The translations under genes and the position numbers were made by a program. A stretch of DNA of 64,000 nucleotides, taken from assembly GCA_958295665.1 (NCBI GenBank), contig OY282560.1:262556641-262620640 (forward strand). The letters are read 5' to 3'. The notes below the pieces were generated by a model. That model was not told the DNA's origin. It made no database searches and saw only the letters and a list, made by a program, of their open reading frames with translations. How positions within the stretch are numbered: position 1 is the first letter of the stretch; each line of letters opens with the position of its first letter. Origin of the DNA: Tipula vernalis (taxonomy: Eukaryota > Arthropoda > Insecta > Diptera > Tipulidae). Of this stretch, positions 21,650 through 33,903 are shown piece after piece.

Positions 21650-23541
21650 TTTAAAATTCAAAATGTTCAACCTAAATGCATTCACTGTGGAGAAAACTAT
21701 CCGGCTAACTATTGCTATTGAACTGCAAAACATTAAAAATAAGAATGTGATTGCTAAAAATCCAAGTTTATTCAGGAAGCAAGCAGTTAAGGTGAACCAA
21801 AGTAAATCGTAGAGTGTCAGGAACTACTCATGGACAATTGCGTAAAATTAATGCTTTGAGCCACCCCTAAACAGAAAAATGGCCAATGATGATTATCAGC
21901 TTAAACATCATTGTGCCGATTTCTGATATTTTGATTATTCCTCAGAATATTTGTAGCCTTCGAAGGAATTTTGATGTTTTGGTTTGCCAATGTTGATGGG
22001 TATAAGAATAAACCATCATTTATATTTATAAGTGAGATGTGGGTCAATAGTGATGAATTATAATCTAAACGGTTACACGTTATTTGGTGCTTGTAATGAT
22101 TCTTATCGGTCAGGTGTGGTCTGTGTTTACTTTGATACTCATTTGTGTTTTTCAATATTTGCCTTTAACTTAACTTCGTGTGATACCGTTAGGGTTGATT
22201 GGAGTTTAGCAAATGATATTTACGTGATTTTGTGTATTTATAGGTTGCTTGATACTCCAGTAAACGTATTTTTGCACGAAATTTCTAGTTTTATAGGCAA
22301 TATTAAGTTTAAAAACCTCTTCATTGTCGGTGACATTAACATTGATATCCTGGATTTTTCATCGCACTGTGATGATTATATGTTTCTTATGCCTTCCTTT
22401 GGTCTTGGAATCACTAGTTAATGTTCCAATTCGAGTGACAACTTCTTTGCTCGTCTGCGATCAAATGATCTTTCATGCCTTAAGCCATCTGCAATTGATC
22501 TTAAGATTTCAGATGATCACTTCATCGAGGTAATTTTTATTATGCTCAGCAAAAAATAGTTAATTTGGTTTTGTTAAATGAATTCGTCGAGCAGGTATAG
22601 ACTGGACGTCTGTTCTGAATCTAGGTGATCCGTCTCTAGCTCTTAATGCATTTTTTAGCTTTATTTCAAACATTTTCAAGCAGTGTTATATTTATTCTTA
22701 GGTCAAAAATATCAGACGCTTACAGCCATGGATCTCAAATAATCTTGCTAGTCGAATTAGAAAAAGAAACATATTTCGCAAAAAGTTAAAAAACGTCCAA
22801 ATTATATGAATCTAAGGGAAATATATGATTGTATGTGTAGACAAATAAATGTTGATATTAAGAGTGAGAAAGAAATGTATTATTTAAATCGTTTCTTAAT
22901 TAATGGAGGTGATGCTAAACCTAAAGTGACCTAAATGTCTTACATAAATGGTTTAATAAGCATTTCATGATACTAAGTGAAAAAACAAAGTTAATATATT
23001 TGAAAATTTCCGGCATTCCGGCTGCTTCTAGTCACCCCAAGTAACATAGTGCTTCTAAATGAACCTCTGTTAGTTGTCATGCGGATTGTTCGAATATTGG
23101 GCTAGTTAACTCTTTTAAATATCTTGGAATTCATTTGGACACTAACCTTAATCGGAAAATTCATATTTCAAAGTTAAAAAGTTACAAGGCATCTGCCTCA
23201 CGTATTTTTTACCTCCTCCTTGATATATGCCCTGTTTCTGTGTTGAAAATTACGTTTCATGCTTTGGTAATGGCTAAATTGGAATACAGTTTGTCGTGCC
23301 AGGGTGGTTGTGATCCAAGTACTTTAAAACCTTGTACGTATAACAGAAAATGATTTTGCGAACAATTAGGAAGAAAAAAAAAGAATCATTTGCTCTTTAT
23401 TTAAGTCGACCAATATTCCAACATTTGTATGTTTATAAGGTTTTAAGAGTATTTTCATCGTCGTCTTTATAATGTTCCCAAATTTAATGACGAGCACTTC
23501 CGCCGCTATATTGTTGTTACGCCTCCGACGTTTTTTATTGC
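21650..23541 (+). pseudogene. LINE relic: gag knuckle, endonuclease, RT C-terminus
   Basis: At 21660-21720 one frame reads KCIHCGENYPANYCY, a gag-type knuckle, possibly from a different element. From about 21985 to 22530 the plus strand encodes an endonuclease/exonuclease/phosphatase-type domain: ISEMWVNSDE, GYTLFGACNDSYR, VVCVYF, CIYRLL, then FIVGDINIDILD and, after a shift, SAIDLKISDDHF. The linker (22690-22900) has QPWISNNLASRIRKRN. Most of the RT, including the catalytic loop, is deleted around 22950-23090. The RT C-terminus resumes with VNSFKYLGIHLDTNL, SRIFYLLLDICPVS, MAKLEYSL and KMILRTIRKKKKESF. The layout suggests a CR1/L2-like lineage; I cannot name it. The end at 23541 coincides with the start of segmental copy A. 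Confidence 0.7.
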
Positions 23542-24660
23542 ACTATTTGCTAGTATATTATGAAAAGAAGCAATGCCTGTCACTGGATTTTTGTTCACTT
23601 GGCATGTTATTGTTTCCAAAAAATTCAGAAACAAGCTGCTCGTTAGTCCAGGAGACTAGATTGTAATTTCATAAAACAAAAAAATAAAAAAAAATTTAAA
23701 AATCAGCGTCTAACACCAAAAGGAGCAATTTAATCAGTAAGTATCATAGGTTTGTCCTCATAACACTAAAAATCAAGCAGCTTTGATCTTGTGTAGGTTA
23801 CAGGTACCTAAGTAGTCAACAGTTAGAATTAGGTTACTAGTGTTTCAAAAAATAATATAATATAATACATAAAGATAAAAGCAAGGCGGTACAATTCTAA
23901 AAACTACAAAGCCGCTAGATGCTGTAGATTTTAGAAGGCCGAGGCAGAAAATCATTAATTCCTGAAAATCGAAATCAAAACTAACTTCCCTAAATAGTCA
24001 AATAGTTAATTTTTTTTGTTTTATTTAAACCCAACCAGAGTCCATCTCCCAAAAACCACTACCGCCAAATACCCCATCTTTAACCAAACTGAAGTTCTAT
24101 TAACTTAAAATTCAAATTTATATTTAAAGATGTTATTTATATTTAAATATTTAAGAAAATTTTAAAAGATGAAACAATCTGTAGGATAACAAATTTAATT
24201 AAGATCCAATTCCCAATCTAACGTCTCAGTAACCCAATGAAGATGCAACAATTTTCTGGAAACTCTTGCTGGTTTATATCTGGAAATTGAAATCGATTAT
24301 GCCGAAGCAAATATGGCAATACCAAATTCTTATTACCGTGCTACTGCAAAACTGTTTTCCTTTAAAGAGAGCGAAACAAAATACAAGAGCAAATTAAAAC
24401 CGGAATACTCTTCCCCGAGATGCCCGAATATTATATGGGGAAACAATGAGTGCGTCAGAACTGAGAATTTAAAGGTACATTTTTGCATATGCGCATATTT
24501 GGATTAAACTAAATTTCATTAAAATCATTACATTAATTCAAATTGGACAACTCTGAATTAAAAAATAGATAAATATGATTAAATAAAAGATAAATTGACA
24601 TCAAACAACGTGTTAAAAATGCACATAAAAACTACGTCGCATCTAGTTTTTTGAAATGTG

Positions 24661-26377
24661 TGTAACGATCCGAAGAGAGGGCGAGAGGCCACCAGAACAG
24701 AGTTGTTCATAGCTTCATGATTTGCCCCAGATCATCCACAGAAAGTTTTGATTTTTTTGTATAATTAACTTAGAGGCTTCAACGGCGGACTGTCTTAGCG
24801 TGGCTAGAGCTCAGTGGAATGGGGGGATTGAATTTGAAGCGTAAGTCAATATTGCGTTGCCGCCGGAGGAATTGAACAGGGATCTTAAAATTTTGAAAGG
24901 AACACACGCAACACCAATACTCACCGGTATACGACTACTTACCAAGACCACATCCTCATTCTATATCACTTTATTTTTTCATTTTTTTGTTCACTGTAAC
25001 GACCACTTTAAAACGAACAAAATCAACACAAACGAATGGAAAAATCTTGATAACGGTGGATGGTTGAAAATTTAAAACGCAACAAAAATTACTTATTCTA
25101 ATTAAAAAGTATATTTCCAAAAAAAAATTATATAATCAAAATAAGCAAAAAAAAAACATCTAATTTTTTCCAAGTTAGAAAATTAACAACGTATCAAAAG
25201 GAGAAAAAAAAATGACAGCAAATCCAATCAATTATTTGCGTTTACATACGGTCCTTATAATTATTTAATTATCACTACGGTTAGTTGAAGTTAGTCCTAA
25301 ACACTAAAAGAGGAAAAAACCATAACCCATACAACTAAGAGATTTACTTAAAGAAAAAAACTCGGAGAAGCAATTCTATTAATTCAATAAAAAAATATTT
25401 AACAATATAATGTAATCAATAAAAAAAAAAAAAATCGTAACTTAACTTAATGAATATCGTTGGTCGACATTGATGATTCCAATATTGTAACAGAAGTATG
25501 TACGTTCCACATACTTAACGGCTAATTCAACCGGTTGGTGGCCGTTTTGTAATCGAAGCGTGCACAAAAATTTCTTTAATGCAGAATTTATTATTTTTGT
25601 CGTTATTAATTCCATTAACACTATTATTTATATCAATAAAACTTATCCTTCGATAATCTTAGCACTTTCGTTGACTGTACAAGGGAAGCAAAAATTGTGT
25701 TTTTGTTTTTTTTTATTTTTATTTCTATTACCGCACGTCCACTTGTTCACTGATATAGTCCAAACGTTATTTTTAACAAAATTTAACGCTTTGCACTTAT
25801 TTTACTCTTATAATTTATTTTTATAATTTAATTGTTTGTTTAGAAATACACTAATTTTTATTAAATTTAAGTTTAACTATAACTATTATTTAACTGATTT
25901 AATGTATAAAATAGTTTATTTATTTCACTTATTAAGTAACTATTTGTATTCTCGTATTTCACTATAACCTATTTATCACTTATTTATTGAATACCATCTC
26001 TATCAAATGAACTTATTTATTGATTTTATTATTATGAGTAATTTTACACAATCCCGTTTTAACTTGTTCGGAATTTTCTTGAATTTTCTAGAAAAGGTAT
26101 TTTTGTTAACTGTTCCTCACTTAGATTTCGGTCCATGTATCGTTTATTTTTATAAAATTATACGTGTTTTCACGTACGTAATTCCTTATTAAGCACTATA
26201 AAATTTTGTTTTTGTTTTTAATTAAAGTTCACTTTTATTTATACTTTATTTAATTAAATTTATTAAATTTAGTACTATCTGGTGAAGACTTAACACAAAA
26301 CACTAGATATCATTTACAAAAATAACGTATTCAGGAGTGGCCAACTCGCTGCGCAATGTAGCAAGGCACTCGCTACA
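24661..26377. mobile_element. LTR-like insertion (solo LTR or non-autonomous element)
   Basis: A 1,717 bp segment starting TGTAACGATC and ending CGCTACA, flanked by TGTG at 24657-24660 and 26378-26381. Copy B has a single TGTG at 32480-32483 and no insert, i.e. an empty site. TG...CA termini with a 4 bp duplication fit an LTR retrotransposon's solo LTR. The tips also match as a short inverted repeat, TGTARCGA. No coding region; the 25560-26192 frames are AT-rich by-products. Confidence 0.75.
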
Positions 26378-26819
26378 TGTGTCTTCGCAAAATGCGCATT
26401 TTCCATTTCGGGCGCACCCAATGATTCATGTCTATAATCAAGACGATACAAATACAATAAAATTTTTCTCACTTTTTGAAAAAACAATACAGTTTCAATA
26501 CAAAAACCACCACGTCTATAAATTCTATAATTTTCGTATATAAACAAATTATTGCTGTTGTGGTAAACACACAACAACCATTTCATCACACAAAGCAAAA
26601 ATACTTTAGCAAAACACAAAAAGATTATTTTTTATATGGAAAATAATGAAATTTCGTATAATCCTCAGAAACAACCACATCAACATTTTTGCTGTTGTGT
26701 TGATCACCAAGCCAAAATAACCAAAGTTATGGTACCACAGCAACACGCCATTTAAACAAAATAAAATTAAATAATTTTTGGTTTACTCAATGCACAATCA
26801 CATGTAAAACAATGCATAT

Positions 26820-27889
26820 ATGTGAAACACAGATAATGAACAAAAGGATAGAAGATAAAACCAAAATCCCATATAAAATCATAAAAACAACTGAAGCCGC
26901 TTTCGTTTGTTTTTTGTCTTTCTTTTTTACCAACGCCATATTGGTTAGAAAAATTGTTTCATTTGAGGTTTAAGTTTCTTAAACTTTACAAGGCAAATCT
27001 TGAATAAAAAAGAAAAGTGTTCTTTCTAAAAATAAATTTATTTGTTAAAAACATGTATAAGTATTGTGTGTATAAGTGCAAAAATACTTGATATAAAGCA
27101 AAAATTGAGAAAAAAGGGATTACATTTCACCGGTAAGTACATTTTTATTTGTTTACAAATATTTACATCACTTGTATACACTGATTTTAAATATTTTCGA
27201 ATTTTGTACACTTATTTTATACACATCAGTAAATTCGCTATGTTTTATAATGTTCTAAACAGACACAAAAAAAAAATGTAATTCATAAAATTGTAATTAA
27301 AGTCCAAATTTCAAGTTTCATTCGTAAAAAATCTTATTTTGACAACTCATATGAATCGCCATTGCAACATGACGAAAGCAAAGAAAAAGACCATAGGCGT
27401 CTCATTATGTTCAATATGATGGAAGTTTAATAAACGAGAAAATCATATGAAAAAATATTATTATAAGTTTAAAAAGTTTTATTACTTTAGCTACGTTGTA
27501 AATTGTTATTTTTATGTTCATTGCAGTAACTGTAAACTATTATGATAAAAATACTTATGTGTGGCATACTTACACAGCACACATAAGAATCATTATCATA
27601 ATTATGTACAACAACAATATTTTTTTATATTAATAATACTCCTTTAAATGTATTACCCTACATCATATATGTATAACTGATAAAACATTTTTATTTATAT
27701 TGAGATATATATTTTATAATATAAATAGAAAACATTAATAAAAATATGCAACGCCACTGGAAAAAAGAAAACAAAATAATTTGTCGGCCATCATGGTTTT
27801 GTCGACAACGATGACTTTTTCGGCCATCTTGGTTTTTAAATTGCTTCACTATTTTAGTTTAGTTTCTGTTCTCTTTGTAATTTTTCTAT
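26820..27889. other. Segment present only in copy A
   Basis: About 1.07 kb absent from copy B, where ATGCATGTG joins directly to ATGTGAAATT. ATGTG occurs at both edges in A, and two copies remain in B, which favours a deletion in B but does not exclude an excised insertion. No genes or motifs recognised inside. Confidence 0.6.
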
Positions 27890-28174
27890 GATGTGAAATT
27901 ACCTGTCTAACGGTACTTAAGCAGAATCGTTATTTATTTTTTGAACATGTTTATTCCATTACTTGTACAATTACCGCAAAACGTCTAAAACACTAAGCAA
28001 ATTTATATTTTATTTTGTATTTTACAGCGCTATACACCAAACTTTTTCATCACCATGTTTTTTGTTTTTTAATTTTTTATTTATTTATGTATCATTTTTC
28101 ACTTTAAACACTGATGAAACCATTTTATTAATTAAATATTAATAACTAATTTAATAATTTAAATAATTTTTTTT

Positions 28175-28560
28175 ATGAATTTACAATTTAAATTTAATTT
28201 ACGCAGAAAAAAACATTTAGGCAAGTTGGCGATCGATTTCAAAATGTATCATTTCTGGATTCCAAAGCATGGAACACCTCAAAATGTCATAGGAGCTATC
28301 GAATGTACCCAACACATTAAAATTTCACGGACCAAATTAAATGGAAAGTCGTACTACAACAGGCGCCACAACAATAAATTTTAAAGTATTACTGTTGGAA
28401 AACCCGGATCAATGCTTGATGCTAGAGTTTTAAGAAGATCAGAACTTTGTAAACAGCTTAGCTGCAACCAACAAGCTACTAACAACCAACAAAAACTAGG
28501 TGATTTGGCGTATTCGTGGCTCGTTTCACTCTTCAAAAGATATTGCAAATTTAAGTAACC
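28175..28560 (+). pseudogene. PIF/Harbinger transposase relic in copy A
   Basis: The frame at 28175 ends with PKHGTPQNVIGAIECTQ, IKISRTKLNGKSYYNRR, which resembles the first-Asp block of Harbinger transposases (NVIGAIDCTHIKI) with Asp replaced by Glu. After a stop, another frame gives VGKPGSMLDARVLRRSELCKQL (compare PGSVHDSR.LR.S.L) and GDLAYSWL (second-Asp block GDSAYPL). The third acidic residue and both ends are missing. Copy B has the same relic at 33270-33610. Confidence 0.7.
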
Positions 28561-28967
28561 TGAGGCGGAAATTAATTAAGCTTGACTCAGCAACAAGAAT
28601 TTTTAGCGGTCTACTTAATTCACCACTACAACATATTCAAACACATTATGTTTCTTGCCCCACTAAAAATGCGCATTGGGTATCTCACGTTCACTGTCTA
28701 CACTCCAAAAAAAAAAAAAGATACAATATATACGACGTGACGAACACAAAACAGTAAAGAAAATATAAAATTTTCGGTCTCGTCTCGGATTCGTAAAATA
28801 AAATAAATATGCTTTTTCAAACACGCCACTGGCAACTTATCATCCACCACAAGTTCACACATTGAATATTTGTATTTACGTACCCAATCAAATTACTAAC
28901 TAAGCCATAAATAATATAAGTCCCTAATATGAGTGAGGGATTTTTTGCATAATGAAATAAATTCTAA

Positions 28968-29230
28968 TTTAATATGTTCCGAAGATTGTAAGAGAATTCA
29001 ATCCAGTTTCGAACTGATGAGCTTATGATTATGAAAAAATCAATCCTCTCATCAGGCCGCGGCGACTGGACTGACTATACCACAATTTACAGTCTATATA
29101 TACAGAATGTCCTGTGCTTTATGTACTAGCGAATGGTACTAATACAGATAAATTCAATTACTATTTTTTCTTCTTCACGAAAATCACATTACAAAGGATT
29201 ACATGTGCATCGAAAACAGCGAAGGGATAT
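28968..29230 (-). repeat. Penelope-like terminal repeat
   Basis: Starts at TTTAATATGTTCCGAAG, the same entry point as the copies at 39503 and (inverted) 39905, and follows them through the hammerhead segment, CACAATTTACA, TATATACAGAATGT, GTACTAGCGAATGGTAC and TTTCTTCTTCACG. It is inserted at the end of copy A, where copy B simply continues, and it is followed without a gap by the jockey relic. Confidence 0.8.
29002..29070 (-). ncRNA. Hammerhead ribozyme motif (Penelope type)
   Basis: On the minus strand: TCCAGTC (stem III and the GUC cleavage triplet), GCCGCGGC (self-complementary 8-nt stem I), CTGATGAG (core), about 35 nt of stem II region, then TTCGAAACTGGA (GAAA core plus the stem III partner). 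Stem III pairs 6/6. All invariant core bases can be placed. An 8-nt palindromic stem I cannot form a stable hairpin, which agrees with the published idea that such Penelope hammerheads act as dimers. Confidence 0.75.
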
Positions 29231-31214
29231 ATTCCGATCTACACCTGTTATCATGACACTCAGCACAATGATAATTAATAAGGATAACTTGCCTAAATTT
29301 AAAAAAAATAGAACTAATTGGGACCTATTCCAAGATCTAATTGAAATGCAAATAAATCTACGAGTGCCGATTAAAACACCGGTACAGTTGGAAGACGAAC
29401 TAGAGGTATTTAACAGTACTATTCAACAAGCAGCATGGGAAAGTTCTCCTGCTAGTCACACCGAATCCCGTAGGAATCAAAATTATCCTATTGAGGTCAG
29501 GGAGTTAGTTAGAGAGAAGCGGAAGGCAAGAAAAACCTGGCAAAGGACACGCGCCCCGGAAAACAAAAAAATCCTCAATTTTCTATGCAATAAACTAAAA
29601 CCACTTATAAAAGAAGTTAAGAACGAAACTATTAACAAGTACTTAAATGGTCTCACCGAACTTAAAGATACTAATTACTCTCTTTGGAAAGCAACAAAGG
29701 GATTAAAAAGAACCAAAACGCATGTGCCGCCTATTAAAAATGGGGACGGAACCTGGGCCAAAAGCGACAAGCAAAAAGCTATTTTATTTGCAGCTCACTT
29801 GGAAGACACCTTTCAACCGTTACCTAGGCAAACAGCAGATGAAAACATAATAACAGTTAGCAAAATTGATGAATATAATATTCGATGTGTAACATTACAG
29901 GAATTAAAAAATGAGATCAAGTGTAATTTGAACGCAAAAAAAGCTCCAGGATATGATTTAATTACTGGACAAGTCGTAAAAGCCATTCCCGAGAAGGGAC
30001 TACGAAAATTGGTTCAAATTATCAATGCTGTCTTCAGACTAAAATATGTCCCACGGCAATGGAAGGTTACTGAAGTAATTATGATCCCCAAACCAGGCAA
30101 ACCAGCGAACGATAAAAAGTCGTACAGACCGATTTCACTACTTCCTGTAATTTCAAAATTATTTGAAAAATTACTGCTCAAGAGACTCAAGCCAATAATA
30201 GAAGAAAGAAATTTGATTCCATCACACCAATTTGGATTTAGAGAAAATCACTCTACGATAGAACAAGTTCACAGAATAACGGATATAATCGAAGACTCAC
30301 TTGAGAATTAAAAGATATGCTCCAGCATCTTCTTAGATGTAGCACAAGCTTTCGACAAAGTTTTCGCAGACCGACATTTCCGTGTAAAATATAACCGAGA
30401 GTACTCTGAACTAAAGAAAATATCAGCAGGCATACCACAGGGTAGCGTACTGGGTCCTATATTGTACATCATGTACACCAGAGATATGCCAAATACAGAA
30501 GGTGCCACCATAGCAACATTTGCAGACGATACAGCTATTCTGGCGACTGGAAAGTGTATATCAGAAGCAACGACCAAACTTCAAAAAGCAACCGACACAG
30601 TGAGTATCTGGACAAAGAAATGGCGCATTAGCCTAAACGAAGCAAAATCGGTTCACGTAAACTTCACAAACCAGAAAGTTAACTGGATTCCAGTGAAACT
30701 TAATTCAAGGCCGGTTCCAAATGCAAATACAGCCAAATACCTCGGCATGACTCTCGATTGCAAGCTTAGATGTAAAGAGCATGTTAAAAAGAAAAAAGAA
30801 GAATTGAACATTAAATATAGGAAAATGTATTGGCTAATAGGTATAAACTCTGAGCTTACAATACATAACAAATTGCTATTATATCAGCAAATACTTAAAC
30901 CAGTATGGACCTACGGTATTCAACTTTGGGGTTGTACCAAGAAGACAAATGTACAAATGATTCAATGTTTTCAAAACAAAGTGCTGCGTGGTATTGTAAA
31001 CGCACCATGGTACATTAGAAATGATAACCTCCATAGGGACTTAAACATGGAATATGTAAGTGAAGTAATACAAAATCATGCGAAGAAACACATTCAGCGG
31101 ATATCTCGGCACCAAAATGCAGACATACGAAGTTTGTTGGATACCACCAATGCAGTAAGAAAACTTCAAAGGCAGAAACCTTTGGAATTAGGCAGTTGTA
31201 TTTCATTAGGATAG
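29133..31214 (+). pseudogene. jockey-type reverse transcriptase, one nonsense codon and a deletion
   Basis: One continuous frame from 29133 to 31214, interrupted only by TAA at 30309-30311; the first ~34 codons come from the Penelope repeat upstream, not from jockey. Readable parts: end of the endonuclease (STPVIMTLSTMII), linker (LEVFNSTIQQAAWESSP), RT (NLNAKKAPGYDLITG, MIPKPGKPAND, SYRPISLLPVISKLFEKLL, HQFGFRENHSTIEQV), then past the stop SSIFLDVAQAFDKV, AGIPQGSVLGPILY and the catalytic FADDTAI (FADD at 30519-30530), then thumb/C-terminal blocks (AKYLGMTLD, LKPVWTYGIQLWGC). About 30 residues between AFDKV and HFRVKY are deleted without breaking frame. The enzyme would prime reverse transcription at a nicked target; without endonuclease and with the deletion it is dead. 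Confidence 0.9.
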
Positions 31215-31354
31215 AGAAAAATAATTACTATGTAAATTCAACCGGGAGTAACCATTGGGGTACTGCCCGTCAAATGTGAATCTTCATTTAAGAAATGATT
31301 TGTAAATCAGTTGTAATATTAAATAAAGGAAAAAAAAAAAAAAAAAAAAAAAAA
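29235..31354 (+). mobile_element. jockey-clade LINE, 5'-truncated, poly(A)-tailed
   Basis: Coding homology begins at about 29235, at the end of an endonuclease domain, and runs through reverse transcriptase to a stop at 31212-31214. A 115 bp 3' UTR follows with AATAAA at 31322-31327 and a 25 A run ending at 31354. 5' truncation and a poly(A) tail are typical of LINE insertion. Segmental copy B starts at the first base after the tail. Confidence 0.88.
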
Positions 31355-33269
31355 CTATTTGCTAGTATGTTATGAAAAGAAGCAATGCCTGTCACTGGAT
31401 TTTTGTCCACAAGGCATGTTATTGTTTCCAAAAAAAAAAAAAAAAAAAAAAATCAGAAACAAATGGCTCATTAGTCCAGGAGACTAGATTGTAATTTCAT
31501 AAAATAAAAAAATAAATAAAATTTATTTTAAATAAAAAAATTAAAAATCAGCGCCAAACACCAAGGGGAGCAATTTAATCAGTAAGTATCATAGGTTCGC
31601 TCTCATAACACTAAAAATAAAGCAGCTTTGATCTTGTGTAGGTTACAGGTACCTAAGTAGTCAACAGTTAGAATTAGGTTACTAGTGTTTCAAAAAATAA
31701 TATAATATAATACATAAAGATAAAAGCAAGGCGGTACAATTCTAAAAACTACAAAGCCGTAGGTGGTGTAGATTTTGGAAGGCCGAGGCAGAAAATCCTT
31801 AATTCCTGAAAATCGAAATCAAAACTTACTTCCCTAAATAGTCAAATAGTTAATTTATTTTGTTTTATTAAAACCCAGCCAGAGTTCACCTCCCAAAAAC
31901 CACTACCGCCAAATACCCCATCTTTAACCAAACTGAAGTTCTATTAACTTAAAATTCACATTTATATTTCAAGATGTTATTTATATTGAAATATTTAAGA
32001 AAATTTTAAAAGGTGAAACAATCTGTAGGATAACAAATTTAATTAAGATCCAATTCCCAATCTAACGTCTCAGTAACCCAATGAAGATGCAACAATTTTC
32101 TGGAAACTCTTGCTATTTAAAAATGTTAATATTTATGTAGTTTATATCTCTGGAAATTGAAATCAATTGTGCCGAAACAAATATGGCAATACCTAATTCT
32201 TATTACCGTGCGAGCAGCAAATTAAAACCGAAAGAGTATTGAGATGCCCGAATATTATATGGGGAAACAATGAGTGCGTCAGAACTGAGAATTTAAAGGC
32301 ACATTTTTAAGAATGCGCATACTTGGACTAAACTAAATTTCATTAAAATCATTACATTAATTCAAATTGGATAACTCTGAATTAAAAAATAGATCAATAT
32401 GATTAAATAAAAGATAAATTGACATCAAACATCATGTTAAAAATGTACATTAAACTACGTCGCATCCAGTTTTTTGAAATGTGTCTTCGCTAAATGCGCA
32501 TTTTCCATTTCGGGCGCACCCAATGATTCATTTCTATAATCAAGGCGATACAAATACAATAAAATTTTTCACACCTTTTGAATTATGACCATAAAGAAGG
32601 AAAAACAATACAGTTTCAATACAATAACCACCACGTCTATAAATTCTATAATTTTCGTATATAAACAATTATTGGTGTTGTGGTAAACACACAACAACCA
32701 TTTCATCACACAAAGCAAAAATACTTTAGCAAAACACAAAAAGGTTATTTTTTATATAGAAAATAACGAAATTTCATATAATACTCAGAGACAACCATAT
32801 AAACATTTTTGCTGTTGTGTTGAGCACCTCTAAAACAGACAAAATAACCAAAATTATTTTACCAAAGCCATTTAAACAAAATAAAATTAAATAAATTTTG
32901 GTTTACTCATGTCACATTCACATAAATAATGCATGTGATGTGAAATTACCTGTCTAACGGTACTTAAGCAGAACCGTTATTTATTTTTTGAACATGTTTA
33001 TTCCATTACTTGTTCAATTATTGCAAAATGTCTAAAACACTAAGCAAATTTATATTTTATTTTGTATTTTACAGCGCTATACTATTAACAACACCAAACT
33101 TTTTCATCACCATGTTGTTTGTTTTTTAATTTTTTATTTATTTAGGTATCATTTTTCACTTTATTCACTTTAAACACTGAAGAAACCATTTTATTAATTA
33201 AATATTAATAATTAATTTAATAATTTAATTAATTTTTTTTTTACTGAATTTACAATTTAAATTTAATTT

Positions 33270-33610
33270 ACGCAGAAAAAACATTCAGGCAAGTTGGGGA
33301 TCGATTTCAAAATGTAACATTTGTGGATTCCAATGCAGGGAACAGCTAAAAATGTCGTAGGAGCTATCGAATGTACCCATCACATTAAAATTTCACGGAC
33401 CAAATTAAATGGAAAGTCGTACTACAAGAGGCGCCACAACAATAAATTTTAAAGTACATATTACTATTGGAAAACCCGGATCAATGCTTGATGCTAGAGT
33501 TTTATGAAGATCACAATTTTGTAAACAGCATAGCTGCAACCAAAAAGCTACTAACAACCTACAAAAATCAGGTGATTTGGCGTATTCTTGGCTCGTTCCA
33601 CGGAAATTAA
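33270..33610 (+). pseudogene. PIF/Harbinger transposase relic in copy B
   Basis: Same relic as 28175-28560: it contains the NVIGAIECTHxIKI-like block, LNGKSYY, then KPGSMLDARVL, with different stops and substitutions (for example TTATGAAGATC in place of TTAAGAAGATC). The copies share the Glu replacement in the first block, so it predates the duplication. Confidence 0.65.
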
Positions 33611-33903
33611 TTAAGCTTCACTCAGCAACAAGAATTTTTAGCGGTCCACTTAATTTACCACTACAACATATTCAAACAGATTATCTTTCTTGCCCCTGCA
33701 GTATCCATTAAGAATGCGCATTGGGTATCTCACGTTCACCGTCTACAGTCCAAAAAAAAAGAAACAGTATATAGTATACGACGTGACGAACACAAAACAA
33801 TAAATAAAATATAAAATTTTGGGTCTCGTCTCGGATTCGTAAAATAAAATAAATATACCTTTTCAAACACACCATTGCATCATTCACCACAAGTTCACAC
33901 ATT

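Larger units (their letters stand above)
23542..28967. repeat. Segmental duplication, copy A
   Basis: Copy A matches 31355-34327 in order and orientation from CTATTTGCTAG to ATGAAATAAATTC with scattered substitutions and indels. Blocks 23542-24660, 26378-26815, 27890-28860 and 28861-28967 align to copy B. Two segments exist only in A: 24661-26377 (an LTR-like insertion) and about 26820-27889 (mechanism unclear). Copy A also keeps about 40 bp near 28540-28570 that copy B lacks. There is no intact coding region. Confidence 0.88.

Noticed and set aside
21901..22155. 84-residue minus-strand frame
   Set aside because: Antisense to the LINE endonuclease domain, which has clear motifs on the plus strand.
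25560..26192. Two plus-strand frames of 60-90 residues
   Set aside because: Hydrophobic composition simply reflects T-richness; they lie within the LTR-like insertion and have no motif.
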